From the NCBI GenBank assembly GCA_029891385.1, contig CM057234.1, positions 20,632,350 to 20,696,349 on the forward strand: a stretch of 64,000 nucleotides of DNA. The letters run 5' to 3'. The first letter of the stretch is position 1; every line of letters starts with the position of its first letter. The notes under the pieces are model-generated. The model was not told the origin of the DNA, did not search any database, and saw only the letters and a program-made list of their open reading frames with translations. Positions 34,721 to 46,806 of the stretch are shown here, in pieces. The position numbers and the translations under genes were made by a program. The stretch comes from Erythroxylum novogranatense (taxonomy: Eukaryota; Streptophyta; Magnoliopsida; Malpighiales; Erythroxylaceae).

Positions 34721-37247
34721 GGAAAAATTTTGGATTGACTGACCGATTGACTATATAGTACTGAATAGTCCGATGATAATGGAAAAATTTAGAGTTATAC
34801 TGATAAGAAATAAATGTGTTGAGCCATTGAAAATTTGAGACTGAAATTTGGACTGATTCGGAGACTTAAGTCTATAAATACAAGGGTTAGTAATTGGGGA
34901 AAGGTTATAGGCATTTTGAGTTCTCTTCTCCCTCTCGACGGCGTCCTTTGATTTCCTCCCATCGGTGAGGATTTCTTGATCTTTCTTTATGGTTTCCCTC
35001 TTATTGAGTAAGACTAACATGTTGTTGGTGTTTGATAAAGGGTTTAGAGGCCTGAGAGTGGAGTAATCATGGATTTTGGAGAAAGTTAGGGTTACGGTGA
35101 TTTGTGGATCGATCTGTAATTGGTAAGTTTTAAATGGTATTAATGTTGTTTTTAATGGATTCTACTGCATTTACGGCATTTATTAGGGTAGATTTGAGGT
35201 AGTAGAGGGTGTTAATGGAGGTTTTAAGAGGAAGGATCGATCAGAGAAGACGACGGAGTTCGCCGCACGCCGCGCATGGCTGCACGCTGAGCCCAATGGC
35301 TACTTAATATATATTCAGACGCATGCATGAAGAAGTGTAGGGCGCCGCATGAGTGATATATATGAATGATGCGCGGTGTGTTTCCTCGTCTCGACGCCGC
35401 TAAGTATGCGTTGTTCGCCATGGCGTGAGTATTCATTTTATGTCATGGCAAGGGCCTCAAGGCCGGCGAAGGGACTGCTCCATCGATTTAATTTGGTTTA
35501 TGGGCATAACTTTTGGTATAGACCTCCAATTGAAATGATTCCGATTCGTTGTGAACTACGGAAAGAGGTCTACGATTGAGAATAATTATGAGAATTAGAA
35601 TTTAATTATGATGGTACTGATTCGTAGAGATTAAGGTCAATTATGGTTAATAGTGTGACCAAAATATTGAATTGAGACAATTGGAGTTCTAATTGAGTTT
35701 TCAACGTATAATTTGACCAATGGAAAGGAAATTGTTATAGGAAGTATGAATTGAGAAAATTGAACCGAATCGAGGATTGAACTAAATCGGTGTTGATCCA
35801 ATTGAGTGAAGAGTTGAGATTGATCATAGGATATCGAAATGGGTTTTAGCACGGAAATCATGATCATGCATCGACATAATTTCATGTAGACATATGCATT
35901 ATTGATCGCTTAATCGAGCGATTTTGTAATGGACTGTCATCGCATCGTTATAAAGGCACCATTAGATCGTCGTTCCACAGTGCATTCTTTGGGACTTCAG
36001 CAAAGAGTTCGAAAATTACAGGTGAGTAACCTAGTTGGTTTCTCAAATTCTCGAGTGTCTAAATGTTCACTGTAAATTACTTGATAACGTGAAGTACATG
36101 ATTACCGAATTATATGTGATTGGATTACATCGATTATTTATGAAATGTATATGACCGAGTTGCATGCTCTCATCGTATAAAATCGAACAATGTGAATTGC
36201 ATCGATGACCGCATGACTACCGGAAAGGAGTACGATCGCATTGTATGTGTTTATTGATTGATCAATTATCAATCATCAATATCAATTTCAGATGTTATCG
36301 AGAAATACACTACCGGGCTTTTATAGCCATATACCGAAGCCATCAATATCGCCATCGAATACTAAATTTATTGAACATCGCATTGCATGCATAAATGCAT
36401 GATCGATAAAGGATCGTGACCCAAGTTGCTAATCTCATTGAAAAGAGCCTAGAGCTCGAACATCGCATCGTCGGGCTTAGCCCAGGGGAGAAATCACGAC
36501 GCGGCCCCCACTATTTATCGATCGAGCACTTGGGCACAACATCGAATAACCGGAAGAGTCTCATATGCATCATATACATGATTGATTGAATCGCCAAATT
36601 GTGTGATGATTATCGAATCGAGTGATGCCATGATTTCATCATAAATTGTGATGTGATCGTGAACGCATTATGCTATCGTAATATTGTTACCGATATCAGA
36701 TAATCGATATAGACTATCGTACATCGTTACGTAAATTGTTCTACGCCATCGTATTATTGTTATCGACATCAGATATCGTCAGAATCGTTATAGTACCATC
36801 GTAAATCGTTATATAATATTGTTAATTAATATTACCGTGCCGTCTTTGCACGCAATTGGCGTAATGCATGATTTGAGTGAACCATCGACGATGGTTTCAT
36901 TGAGTTCGCAAACTCACCCAACATTGCAACTTATTTTTCAGGAATCGAAGAGTACCCCGTTAGCAAAACGGGAGTATGTTCGCAGGATTCAAGTGAAGGT
37001 CAGAAGTCGGGATCGGATTCATACCGCATTGCATGTCTTGACTTTTGTACTAAAATGGTTATTTGTATTCGTAAGATTGATCTCAGTGGCTATTGAAAAT
37101 GTTTGTACCCAATTGGATAGACTTCCGCGCATTTGTTAGTAATGTACTGATTTTTGATCGAGTGGTTAGCACGCCATTCTCGAGGGGCACGGACCCGAAT
37201 ATCACTGTGGATGTCAGGTTCGGATCCTGCGAGTGTGGGGTGTTACA
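34721..37247 (+). mobile_element. 5' LTR of non-coding gypsy element, 5'-truncated
   Basis: From about 34721 it aligns with the 3' LTR from about 39435 onward; the first 370 or so bases of the LTR (including TGTAACATCCC) are missing. It ends GGGGTGTTACA at 37247, followed by a PBS. Inside are the hairpin ACCATCGACGATGGT (36881-36895) and a GC-rich cassette with CGCCGC words near 35260-35400. The two LTRs are closely similar but differ by many short indels. Confidence 0.85.
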
Positions 37248-39067
37248 TTTGTGGTATCATAGCCTAGAAGTACAATCTTACATGGGCGTTCTGAAAAATG
37301 TGTCAAGTGCATGCATCTAAGTCATGTCACAGCAGACAGTGACAATTGATCCCTGGTCTAGCATATGAGTCACATGTATGAGCATGTATCAGTCGTTTAA
37401 GCAGTTAGAAACAGTGAGGAAAATGAAAGGAGAAATATGATAAAAATGGCAAGAGTTCAAGTGTACATGGTGATGAAAATACAATATTCCATGATAGAAA
37501 GGAGTTATAACTGGGATTGATTACCATGACGAGAATTTATGAATAATGATTTCTGATTGTGAGTGATTGTACTGAATGTGTTGCGAATGTGCATACTTAT
37601 GATTGTGAATCAGTGTATAATATTACGAATAAGTGTTCTGATAGTGACCAGCGAGTGAAGCGATAATATATGTGCTAGTGACTGTGTAGTGAAATCGAGA
37701 ATGCGTGTGATGTGACAATTGGAAAGTGACTATGAGTATCGGAGATCGATTAAACGCATTTAAAAGTGAAGTAAATAAACTGGTATAGTTGAGGAAATTG
37801 TAAAGCACGCGAGTTTTATAAGAGTGGATCTAAATCCGATCGAATGAATAGTGAATGATTTAGTATTTGAGTATGACTTATCGGGAGACTTAATGGTGAT
37901 AGAGGTATTGATAAAATGCAAATTTTCCAGAATATATGTATACGGATTTGGAGTTAATTGGAACTAACTGAAGGTTGAATATGTCCAAACTGTGTCAAAG
38001 ATTTTATGGCATTAGCTTAGCCAAAATGTTTGAAGAAAATGTGTGAATAGTATGACTGATGATTGTGAAAGAGACATTTGGAGAACTGTTCAGCTTAAGT
38101 ATTAATCATGTTGTTTTGAATGGAAGATTTGGCAATAGTTAGTGAAATGTCCCCGAAAAGGGTTATGAGGCAATTTGTAGATATAGGGCATAGTGATTCT
38201 ATGTATTCGGGGGCAAGTATAACTTCGTGAACTATACTGTGACAAATTATTTGAAATTGTTGTACTAAGTGTTGCTGTGAGAGCTTGGATATGCAAATTA
38301 ATGATGATCGAGATATTTTGAGAATTTGAGTAATTCGCAAAGAGAGTAAATGGATTAAGTAGAAATTCAATAGTGTATAAGTATGTTATTATCAAATGAT
38401 AACTGTCAAACTGGTAAAGGGTAAAAAGAAAGTAGTATGAGTTATCGGAATTCCAAATCAACTGTGTGAAAAAGGACTGGCAAACCAAATTGGTGATTCA
38501 AAAAAAAATTGCAAACCGTATTGGGAAGTTTAAATGGGAGTTAACTTTTGAGGAAATGATATTTATAACTGTATTGTGGAGTATGTGTTTTACTGCTAAA
38601 GAAACTGTTAGAGGAATCTCTAAGATCCATTGAAGTGTTCAACAAGAATGTATCGAAAGAGTAATAAAAGAGTTTAAAGTGTGGAATCGAATAGTACTTT
38701 GTGGGGTAACTAATCGATGTGATCGCCGAGGCAATCATGAGGTCGATATCCTCGAGTCAGTTGAGATCGACCGAACATAGTCAAGACTTTGATTGATTTG
38801 AGTTAATGAAGATAGTGAAGTGAATCTGTAATAATAATAGATTGGTAAAGTGGTCTAAACTCTAAAGGATGGTTCGATTTACAAAATGTTCTATGGACTG
38901 GATTAAAAGGTATGATAAATGTGTTTCGACATCGAATGTACGGATTTGCGAATAATTATCAGGATATGAGTGGGAATTAGAATAGAAAAGATGTGGATCA
39001 ATTCTCCTGTCCTCTTGATTCGCCATATATGAAATTTTGAGGACGAAATTTTAATTAGAGGGTGAAT
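37248..39067 (+). mobile_element. Internal region of non-coding LTR element
   Basis: Only 1820 bases between the two LTRs. It opens with the PBS and closes with a polypurine-like AATTAGAGGGTGAAT preceded by TTTTGAGGACGAAATTTT, the phrase that commonly ends plant chromovirus internal regions. No gag, protease, RT or integrase motif can be read on either strand; ORFs of 60-130 codons on the minus strand (37623-38738) show no domain. This is most likely a non-autonomous derivative that depended on a related element's proteins. Confidence 0.8.
37252..37264 (+). promoter_or_regulatory. Primer-binding site, initiator tRNA-Met type
   Basis: Reads TGGTATCATAGCC, four bases after the LTR end. It differs from the standard TGGTATCAGAGCC at one position (G to T). 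Confidence 0.85.
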
Positions 39068-41955
39068 TGTAACATCCCGCTATCATGAGCAAGGGCATTT
39101 TGGTAATTATGGGTTAGACTGATAGACTGCACTGCATTCACTGATTGAATATGTTACTGGCCTCTAATTATAGAGAACAGTTCATCGTGATATGCATATT
39201 TATTTATTCATTGGTACATGCATTCATGATTTTCAGATATAATTGTAAATTGAGACTGACTGAATTGACTGGATAGTGAACTGAGGACTGATTGGACTGA
39301 CTGAATCGTGTTTAATTGAGGAATTCGGAGTTATTGGGTTCAAGTGACTGATTTAGAATAGTTTATGAGTGACTGGTATTTTATAGTGGCTTATAGGAAA
39401 TTTCCAAGAAATTTGGGAGAAAATGCCTGACCGGAAATTTTGACCGATCGACCGATTGATCAGATAGATCGAATAGTCCGATGATAATGGAAAAATTTAG
39501 AGTTATACTGATAAGAAATAAATGTGTTGAGCCATTGAAAAATTGAGACTGAAATTTGGACTGATTCGGAGACTTAAGTCTATAAATACAAGGGTTAGTA
39601 ATTTGGGGAAAGGTTAAAGGCATTTTATGAAGTTCTCTTCTCCTCTCGACGGCGCCCTTTGATTTCCTCCCATCGGTGAGGATTTCTTGATCTTTCTTTA
39701 TGGTTTCCTCTTATTGAGTAAGACTAACATGTTGTTGGTGTTTGATAAAGGGTTTAGAGGCTTCGAGAGTGGAGTAATCGTGGATTTTGGAGAAAGTTAG
39801 GGTTACGGTGATTTATGGATCGATCTGTAATTGGTAAGTTTTAAATGGTATTAATGTTGTTTTTAATGGATTCTACTGCATTTACGGTATTTATTAGGGT
39901 AGATTTGAGGTAGTTGAGGGTGTTAATGGAGGTTTTAAGAGGGAGGATCGATCGGAGAAGATGACGGAGTTCGTCGCACGCCGCGGCCTACACGCGAGCC
40001 CAGCGGCGACGAATATATATTCGTACGCCGCGACAAGCTAGTGTAGGGCACCGCGGCGAGCGATATATATGAATGATGTCGCGGTGTGTTTCTCGCCTCA
40101 AGACGCCAAGAAAGACGTTGTTCACAAGGGCGAAGTAATGCTCACGCCATGCATGAAGCGGATTCATTTTATGCCGCAAGAGGCCTCAAGGCATGCGAAG
40201 GGGACTGCTCCATTGGATTTAATTTGGTTTATTGGCATAACTTTTGGTATAGACCTCAATTGAAATGATTCCAGCATTCATTATGAACTAGGAAAGAGGT
40301 CTACGATTGAGAATAATTATGAGAATTAGAATTTAATTATGATGGTACTGATTCGTGGAGATTAAGGTCAATTATGGTTAATAGTGTGACAATTGGAGTT
40401 CTAATTGAGTTTTTCACCGATAATTTGACCAATGGATAGGAAATTGTTATAGGAAGTATGAATTGAGAAAATTGAATCGAATCGAGGATTGAACTAAATC
40501 GTGTTGATCCAATTGAGTGAAGAGTTGAGATCGATCATAGGATATCGAAATGGGATTTTAGCACCTAAATCGTGATCATGCATCGACATAATTTCATGAG
40601 ACATATGCATTCGTATTGTTTAATCGAGCGATTTTGTAATGGATCTCTTTGCATCGTTATAAAGGCACCGTTAGATCGTCGTTCCACAGCATTCTTTGGG
40701 ACTTCCAGCAAGAGTTCGGAAGTTACAAGTGAGTAACCTAGTTGGTTTCTCAAATTCTCGAGTGTCTAAATGTTCACCGTAAATTACTTGATAACGTGAA
40801 GTACATGATTATGAATTATATGTGATTGATTGCATCAGATTATTATGAAATGTATATGACCGAGTTGCATGCTCATCAGATAAAATCGAACAATGTGAAT
40901 TGCAACCGTATGATCGCATGACTCTCGGAAAGGAGTACGATCGCATTGTATGTGTTTATCAGATTGGATCGAATTATCAATCATCGAATATCAATTTCAG
41001 ATGTTATCGAGAAATACACTACCGGGCTTTTATAGCCATATACCGAAGCTATCAATATCGCCATCAATACTAAATTTATTGAACATCGCATTGCATGCAT
41101 AAATGCATGATCGATAAAGGATCGTGACCCAAGTTGCTAATCTCATCGAAAAGAGCCAGAGCTCGAACATCGATCGTCGGGCTTAGCCCAGGGAGAAATC
41201 ACGACGCGCCCCCAATCGCTTATCGATCGAGCACTTGGGCACAACATCTGAATAACCGGAAGAGTCTCATATGCATCATATACATGATTGATTGAATCGC
41301 CAAATTATATGATGATTACCGAATCGAGTGATGCCATGATTTATCAGAATTATGATGTGATATCGTGAATCGCATTATGCTATCGTAATATTGTTACCGA
41401 TATCAGATATCGATATAGATCATCGTATAATCGTTACGTAAACCGTTTCTACGCCATCGTGATTATTGTTATCGACATCAGATATCGTCAGAAATCGTTG
41501 TAGACCATCGTAAATCGTTATATAATACCGTTAATTAATATTACTGCCGCGTCAGCACGCAATTGGTGTAATGCATGATTTGAGTGAACCATCGACGATG
41601 GTTTCTCACTGAGTTCGCAAACTCACCTAACATTGCAACTTATTTTTCAGGAATCGAAGAGTACCCCGTTAGCAAAACGGGAGTATGTTCGCAGGATTCA
41701 AGTGAAGGTCAGAAGTCGGGATCAGTTCGCGTCTGCATTGCATGTCTTGACTTTTGTACTAAAATAGTTATTTGTATTCGTAAGATTGATCTCAGTGGCT
41801 ATTGAAAATGTTTGTACCCAATTGGATAGACTTCCGCGCATTTGTTAGTAATGTACTGATTTCTGATCGAGTTGTTAGCACGCCATTCTCGAGGGGCACG
41901 GACCCGGATATCACTGTGGATGTCGGGTTCGGATCCTGCGGGTGTGGGGTGTTAC
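39068..41955 (+). mobile_element. 3' LTR of non-coding gypsy element, 2888 bp
   Basis: Starts TGTAACATCCCGCTATC and ends GGGTGTGGGGTGTTACA. Its last 2.5 kb aligns with 34721-37247. It carries the hairpin ACCATCGACGATGGT (41588-41602), followed by GAGTTCGCAAACTCACC and a CAGGAATCGAAGAGTACC phrase. No coding domain. Because the 5' LTR end is gone, a target duplication cannot be tested. Confidence 0.9.
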
Positions 41956-41976
41956 AAACGATATCGGGTTCGGGTC
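41956..41976 (+). repeat. 21-bp LTR-tail scrap at virus junction
   Basis: The 21 bases after the 3' LTR are identical to 34575-34595 near the end of the second solo LTR (beginning AACGATATCGGG). They separate the LTR element from the first viral fragment. Confidence 0.8.
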
Positions 41977-42062
41977 ATTGACAAATGCAACAATTAGAGG
42001 TTTGACAAATAGAACAATGTAAATGTTGATATAACATGGATCACATATTTGTATATTAGTGA
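41977..42062 (-). pseudogene. Two short viral scraps: Cys-rich ORF and coat protein
   Basis: 41977-42023 matches the small Cys-rich ORF (compare 49600-49645, inverted) and 42024-42062 matches a coat-protein segment (ITNIQICDPCYI; compare 43365-43400, inverted). They lie between the LTR scrap and the RT segment and show how finely the viral pieces are shuffled. Confidence 0.75.
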
Positions 42063-42955
42063 TACATTGATTGGGAGGTTTTGCCAAAAGGCATCCTGCC
42101 CATGTATCCATACTTGCATCTATTTGCACGAGAAGTTTATCCTCGGGCAAGTAATTATATAAAATAGGAAATTTTTTACATAATGCTTTGAGTTTCCTCA
42201 CCGCATTGGTATCTGCATCAGTCCAAATCCATTGAACAATTGTACTACATTTCTTCTGTAATAGTTTTCGTTCTTTAGCTAAATCTTTTAAAAAACCTTG
42301 ATCAGATATATAATTTAATAGGCCTAAAAATTGTTGTATATGAGTACGATTAGATAATTTATCAGGAAAATCAATTAATTTTTGTAATATATTTGGTTGT
42401 AATTTCATAAAGCCATTTGGTTGAAATTCAATACCTAAGTATTCAATGGTTTGTTGTGCAATTTTTGCTTTCTTTTTACTTAAAATCAAACCTTTATCTT
42501 TACATCTTTGAAGAACTATTTTAACCTTTTTTAAATGATCTTCTTTATCTTGATTAGAATAAATGATTATATCATCAATATAGACTAAAGTAAAATTTTC
42601 TAATCCAAGGAGATTAGTATCCATAAATCTTTGATAGATACTAGGTGCTTGTTTCAAACCAAAAGGTAAGACATTCCATTGATAATGTTTTTGTGGAGGA
42701 CATGAAAAAGCAGTTATATCTTTTGTATTTTCATGTAATCGTAATTGCCAGTAGCCAGATTTTGCATCTAAGGTTGTAAACCATGTATGTCCTTTTAATT
42801 GATTGAGAATATAATCTTTGCGAGGTAATTTATATGCATCACCTATAGTTGCATTATTCATTTTTTTATAATTAATAACCATTCGTCTTTTGCCTCGTTT
42901 TTGTTCAACTGAATTGTTTACGAAAGTATAAGCTAACATGGTTATTATCAAAGAG
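42063..42955 (-). pseudogene. Caulimovirid RT and start of RNase H
   Basis: Viral polymerase fragment read leftwards. It includes KRGKRRMVINYKKMN, FTTLDAKSGYWQLRL, LPFGLKQAPSIYQRF, the catalytic YIDD in TLVYIDDIIIYSN, the EYLGIEFQPNG block, the thumb FLGLLNYISDQGFLKDLAK and the start of RNase H with VQIDASMDTWAGCLL. It is unbroken over about 290 codons, the longest uninterrupted viral coding stretch here, but lacks the protease side (the upstream end is cut at about 42955) and ends abruptly after PPNQ at 42063 where RNase H should go on. The role would be copying pregenomic RNA to DNA. Confidence 0.92.
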
Positions 42956-44129
42956 GTACTAAAATTCGAAAATATCCTTCAGAATATACACCAAAACATA
43001 TTGTAAATGAAGCAAAAGATGTATTAAATATAGACTGTGTTACTAATACTGAAGAAGTGATTTTAGAATGGGTTGATAAAATACAACTCATATTACAAAT
43101 TGATAAACCTTTTGGAGATATTATGAATAAAATTCATTATGGCATTTTATTACTTATAAAACCAAAGGCATAGCACATCAATTTTTACTCGAAAATGAAA
43201 TAGGATTAAAAAGTACTACAAAATATCAAGAAGCTAATATGATATCTACTACATTTTATATAGTAGCAAATTAAATTTATAAAGAATTTACTGGCAAAGA
43301 CATTTTATATCACAATGAAGAAATTAAAGAACAAGAAAGAAAACAAGCTATTTGGCATATCACTAATATACAAATATGTGATCCATGTTATATCAACAAT
43401 TTTGAATTTCAAAATATTACTATGAATTATATCGTAATGAACAAGAATTATATTTACATTTTTTATTCAAAATTACCTTATCCTATTAATCTCAAAGTAG
43501 AAGAAAGATTTCATAAACTAAAAATAAAAATAAGATAGCAAATAATTTAGGAGGTGTTATTTCAATTACTAGACAATTATTTGTCAACAATGTATAGATG
43601 AAACATATAGACGGAAATTAAAACAAGCCACGTTTAGACAATGTTGTGCTAAAAATCCAGATGTCCTACAACAATGGGGTTGTACTAATTCACGAACATA
43701 TAAAAAATCAAAATCTAAATATCGACCATATAAACAATATCGATGGAAGAAATATCCAACACATTATTATAAACAAAGACCTTATAAACCTTATAAAAAC
43801 ATTTTAGACGCACGAAGATATCGATAATTTAAACCTAGAAAACAAGATTGTCCACAAAAGAAGAAAATTGTAAATGTTGGTTATGTCAAGAAGAAGGGCA
43901 TTATGCTAATACATGTCCAAAACGTAAAAGTAACAATTCTAAATATACAGAAAAAGTTAATATATTAAGATTAGCAACAAAAGAAGAATTAGAACCTATA
44001 GAATCTGATTATGATACTAATTCTACTATTTCATCAATTTATCAATATGAATCATATATCGAAAAAAAAACAGAATCTTCAAGTCAATCTGAATACAACA
44101 TATATTCCAGTACAGATTCAGAAAACTAA
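42956..44129 (+). pseudogene. Caulimovirid coat protein, copy 1
   Basis: Capsid protein with several frameshifts. Readable pieces are SEYTPKHIVNEAKDVLN, ENEIGLKSTTKYQEAN, KEFTGKDILYHNEE, ITNIQICDPCYINNFEF, LKQATFRQCCAKNPDV, a strongly basic Tyr/Lys/Arg tract (about 43690-43850) and the CCHC knuckle CWLCQEEGHYANTCPK (about 43873-43920), followed by an acidic Ser-rich tail ending at TAA 44127-44129. The basic tract plus knuckle is the usual RNA-binding part of caulimovirid coat proteins. At 42955 it joins the RT segment head to head. From about 43415 on it is nearly identical to copy 2 at 51392. Confidence 0.9.
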
Positions 44130-44252
44130 AATAAAAGTTAATGCATATATAGACACTGGAGCAACCATCTGTCTTGCTTCACGTAAAATATTAACTAATT
44201 GGAAAAAATTAGTCAAACCATTACATATAAGTATTGCTGATGGAAGTATTAT
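44056..44252 (+). pseudogene. Caulimovirid aspartic protease start, copy 1
   Basis: N-terminal piece of the viral polyprotein, overlapping the coat-protein tail in another frame. It contains VNAYIDTGATICLASRKIL, the retropepsin active-site segment with DTGA, then ISIADGSII. It is cut at about 44252, where sequence from the first small ORF starts; the shared ATCT at the joint is a 4-base microhomology. Confidence 0.88.
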
Positions 44253-44333
44253 ATCTAGATGCTATTTCCTCTCTCATCAGTTAATTTCCTTTGAAGGTTA
44301 TGGATGATTCTTATTTCAATCGCAAAAAATATT
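44253..44333 (+). pseudogene. Scrap of small ORF 1 3' end, copy 1
   Basis: Eighty bases identical or nearly so to 48731-48812 (TCTAGATGCTATTTCCTC... to ...CGCAAAAAATATT). It is joined on the left to protease and on the right to the inverted coiled-coil ORF. The same three-part joint recurs at 52226-52306. Confidence 0.9.
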
Positions 44334-44485
44334 ACTTTGATACTGAGTTCTATAGTCTCTATTTTTTGTTGTATTTGATTATTTTGCGCTTGAATATCTT
44401 TTAATGTTTGTATGATAGTATTCTGTTGTTGAATTAATTCAATTATTTGTAGTTTTAATTCTTTTATCTCTTGACCAATACTCAT
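44334..44485 (-). pseudogene. Short coiled-coil viral protein (VAP-like), copy 1
   Basis: Read leftwards from ATG at 44485: MSIGQEIKELKLQIIELIQQ, then a heptad-like run of Ile, Leu and Gln to about residue 50, where the joint at 44333 cuts it. A short protein with an N-terminal coiled coil, following the movement protein and preceding the coat protein, fits the virion-associated/ORF III position of caulimoviruses. Its start ATGA overlaps the movement-protein stop. Confidence 0.7.
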
Positions 44486-45570
44486 AATGTATGTTTAATA
44501 TAAGTTGATAAATCCTTTAATTGAGATTTTATATCATCTAATTTCATTGAAGTATTTAGAGATGATGAAGTATTTAGGGAAGATGTAGATATAATGGGAT
44601 CTATAATTTTAATTTTTTCTTTTTCTTTCTGTAATTCTTCAGAAGGAGTTACAAGAGTTTCTATTCTTAAAGATTGTGATTGATTGATTAGAGGGTTTGA
44701 AGAAGATGAAGAATCTGAAAAAGAGTGTCATGATTGAATTAAAGGAGTAGAAGTAAAAGGGAGTTGTATTGCAGGTAGCGGACGTAAAGTAGTTCGAAAA
44801 TTTGTTCCTACTTTAGCTACATCATTAAAAAGTTGATCTATATAAATGCGATCAGTATTTTTAAATTCAATACTATGATGAGAATTGGTTAAAGCATAAC
44901 TAATTTGATAAGTAATTGAAAAGGATATTGTCCTTTAGTCATTAAATCATTTCTATAAAATTTATATGCAATTGTAATTATATCTTCTAAATTTTGTGAT
45001 TGTAATGGTATTCCTATTTTTAATCGAGTGTTAAATTTGATTTTCTGATAAGCAAGATTTCCATTCATCATGCCTATTATTTGATCATCTAAATTTTGCA
45101 TTCTTTCATCAATAATAGCCATTCTAATGGGTGAATCTATACCTTCTAAGAAAGTAGATTTTAATAGAATTTGAATAGTAGATAAATGAATATATCCTAT
45201 TTTAGTTCGCTTTTCTAAAGGTATTTGTTGTAAATGTTTCATAATTTGTTCTTGATTAATTAAACTTATTCGAACATGTCCATTGCATTGATCTATTCTT
45301 ATTGGTGTTTCATGTACGATTTTTCCATAATAAATAATATTTTTACGATTTAAAATTGTTTTAAAAGGAAGTTTTATGAATATCTTGTCCAGATTTTAAA
45401 TCTAATTGTGTTTTAGCTATTTGTGTTTGTTTATCATTGGATAATAGTGTACTAATATGAAATGTTCCTTGTGCTTCTTGTAATTCTAAATTTTCTATAT
45501 CAATAATATTTTCAATTTCTTGTTCACTGTTTTTTATATCTTTAATTTCTCGAGTTTGTAGTTCACCATA
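44482..45570 (-). pseudogene. Caulimovirid movement protein, copy 1
   Basis: 30K-type movement protein for cell-to-cell spread. Readable blocks are RIDQCNGHVRISLINQEQ, MKHLQQIPLEKRTKIGYIHL, STIQILLKSTFLEGIDSPIR, MAIIDERMQNLDDQIIGMMN and a Ser-rich C-terminal tail. Several small indels break the frame, including one after QYPFQ near 44925 and damage at the start codon region near 45566. It is about 95% identical by eye to copy 3 at 52455-53544 and inverted relative to copy 2 at 49855-50933. Confidence 0.88.
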
Positions 45571-45599
45571 TTTATGTCAAGGATTATGAAGTTTATGAT

Positions 45600-45855
45600 C
45601 TCTAAGACTGCTTTTCTATTAAATTTTGTTCGTTATTATAAAATTGATGAAATTGTTTTCTAAATTTAAATTTTCTTGTAATAATTCAGATGTATTAGAT
45701 TGTTCTAATAGATCTTGTAAATATTGTATTTGTATAAAGTGTTGATATTGCATATAGTCTAAGAATTTATTTGTTCTTCTAATTGTTGACAAATACAACA
45801 ATTAGAGGTTTGACAAATAGAACAATGTAAATAATGATAATAATGAGAAGACATT
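45600..45855 (-). pseudogene. Small Cys-rich viral ORF, copy 1
   Basis: Corresponds to the plus-strand ORF at 49570. On this strand a single-base loss (AATAAATTC versus AATAGAATTC) shifts the frame after the Cys-rich N-terminus. The identical loss occurs in the copy at 53593-53828, tying those two copies together. Confidence 0.75.
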
Positions 45856-46101
45856 AATAATATTCTTCTAAATTATGATAATTAATACAAGGGTTGAATA
45901 ATTTATCTAAAAGATATTGAGTCATTAAAGGAGTAAATCCATACTTAGAATATGATAAAAATAATCATTTAATTCATAATCGTGAAATGCGATATAACAT
46001 GCAATTAAATAAAAATAAGTAGTGATGTAAGCCAAGAAAAGAATTGAATAAATGGATAAATAACTTGAATACAAAGAATGAAAAAGACTTATGAATCATG
46101 A
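45856..46101 (-). other. Viral inter-ORF sequence, copy 1
   Basis: Matches 53829-54067 (same strand) and the inverse of 49320-49569. It holds no clear ORF and ends at the joint with RT sequence near 46101, at a shared GATAA. Confidence 0.75.
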
Positions 46102-46806
46102 TAAAGAAGATCATTTAAAAAAGGTTAAAATAGTTCTTCAAAGATGTAAAGATAAAGGTTTGATTTTAAAAAGAAAGCAAAAATTGCACAACAAACCATT
46201 GAATACTTAGGTATTGAATTTCAACCAAATGGCTTTGTGAAATTACAACCAAATATATTACAAAAATTAATTGATTTTCCTGATAAATTATCTAATCGTA
46301 CTCATATACAACAATTTTTAGGCCTATTAAATTATATATCTGATCAAGGTTTTTTAAAAGATTTAGCTAAAGAACGAAAACTATTACAGAAGAAATGTAG
46401 TACAATTGTTCTATGGATTTGGACTGATGCAGATACCAATGCGGTGAGGAAACTCAAAGCATTATGTAAAAAACTTCCTATTTTATATAATTACTTGCCC
46501 GAGGATAAACTTCTCGTGCAAATAGATGCAAGTATGGATACATGGGCAGGATGCCTTTTGGCAAAACCTCCCAATCAATGTAAATATCTTTTATGCAAAT
46601 ATATTAACGGAACATTCAGTTCCCCTGAATTGAAATATCCTATTCATGAAAAAGAAACTTTAGCATGTCTTAAAGCCAATTATAACCAAGGCCGATTAAT
46701 TCGTTGGCAATTAGAATTTAATCAATATCATTTTGATATTAATCATATTAAATCTACTAACAATGTTCTTGCAGATATTTTAACCCGAGAATGGAAGCAG
46801 CTATAA
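46102..46806 (+). pseudogene. Caulimovirid RT C-terminus and RNase H
   Basis: Plus-strand copy of the RT thumb and RNase H. It starts within KEDHLKKVKIVLQRCKDKG; a short deletion near 46168 breaks the first part. From 46237 the frame is open: FLGLLNYISDQGFLKDLAKE, VQIDASMDTWAGCLLAKP, YPIHEKETLACLKA, then RLIRWQLEFNQYHFDINHIK and NVLADILTREWKQL. A stretch of roughly 110 bases present at 51300-51390 is missing after ETLACLK. The stop at 46804-46806 overlaps the transactivator start at 46791 by 16 bases. Confidence 0.9.

Noticed and set aside
35224..35579. ORFs on both strands in the GC-rich part of the LTR
   Set aside because: They cover the variable CGCCGC cassette, are not kept in the 3' LTR copy at the same frame, and show no domain.
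38095..38488. Minus-strand ORFs of 91 and 128 codons in the internal region of the non-coding element
   Set aside because: On the antisense strand of the element, low-complexity hydrophobic and Asn/Ile-rich translation, no retroelement motif.
41911..42062. C-terminal extension of the viral RT reading frame
   Set aside because: The frame only runs by chance through two viral scraps and into the LTR; RT homology stops at 42063.
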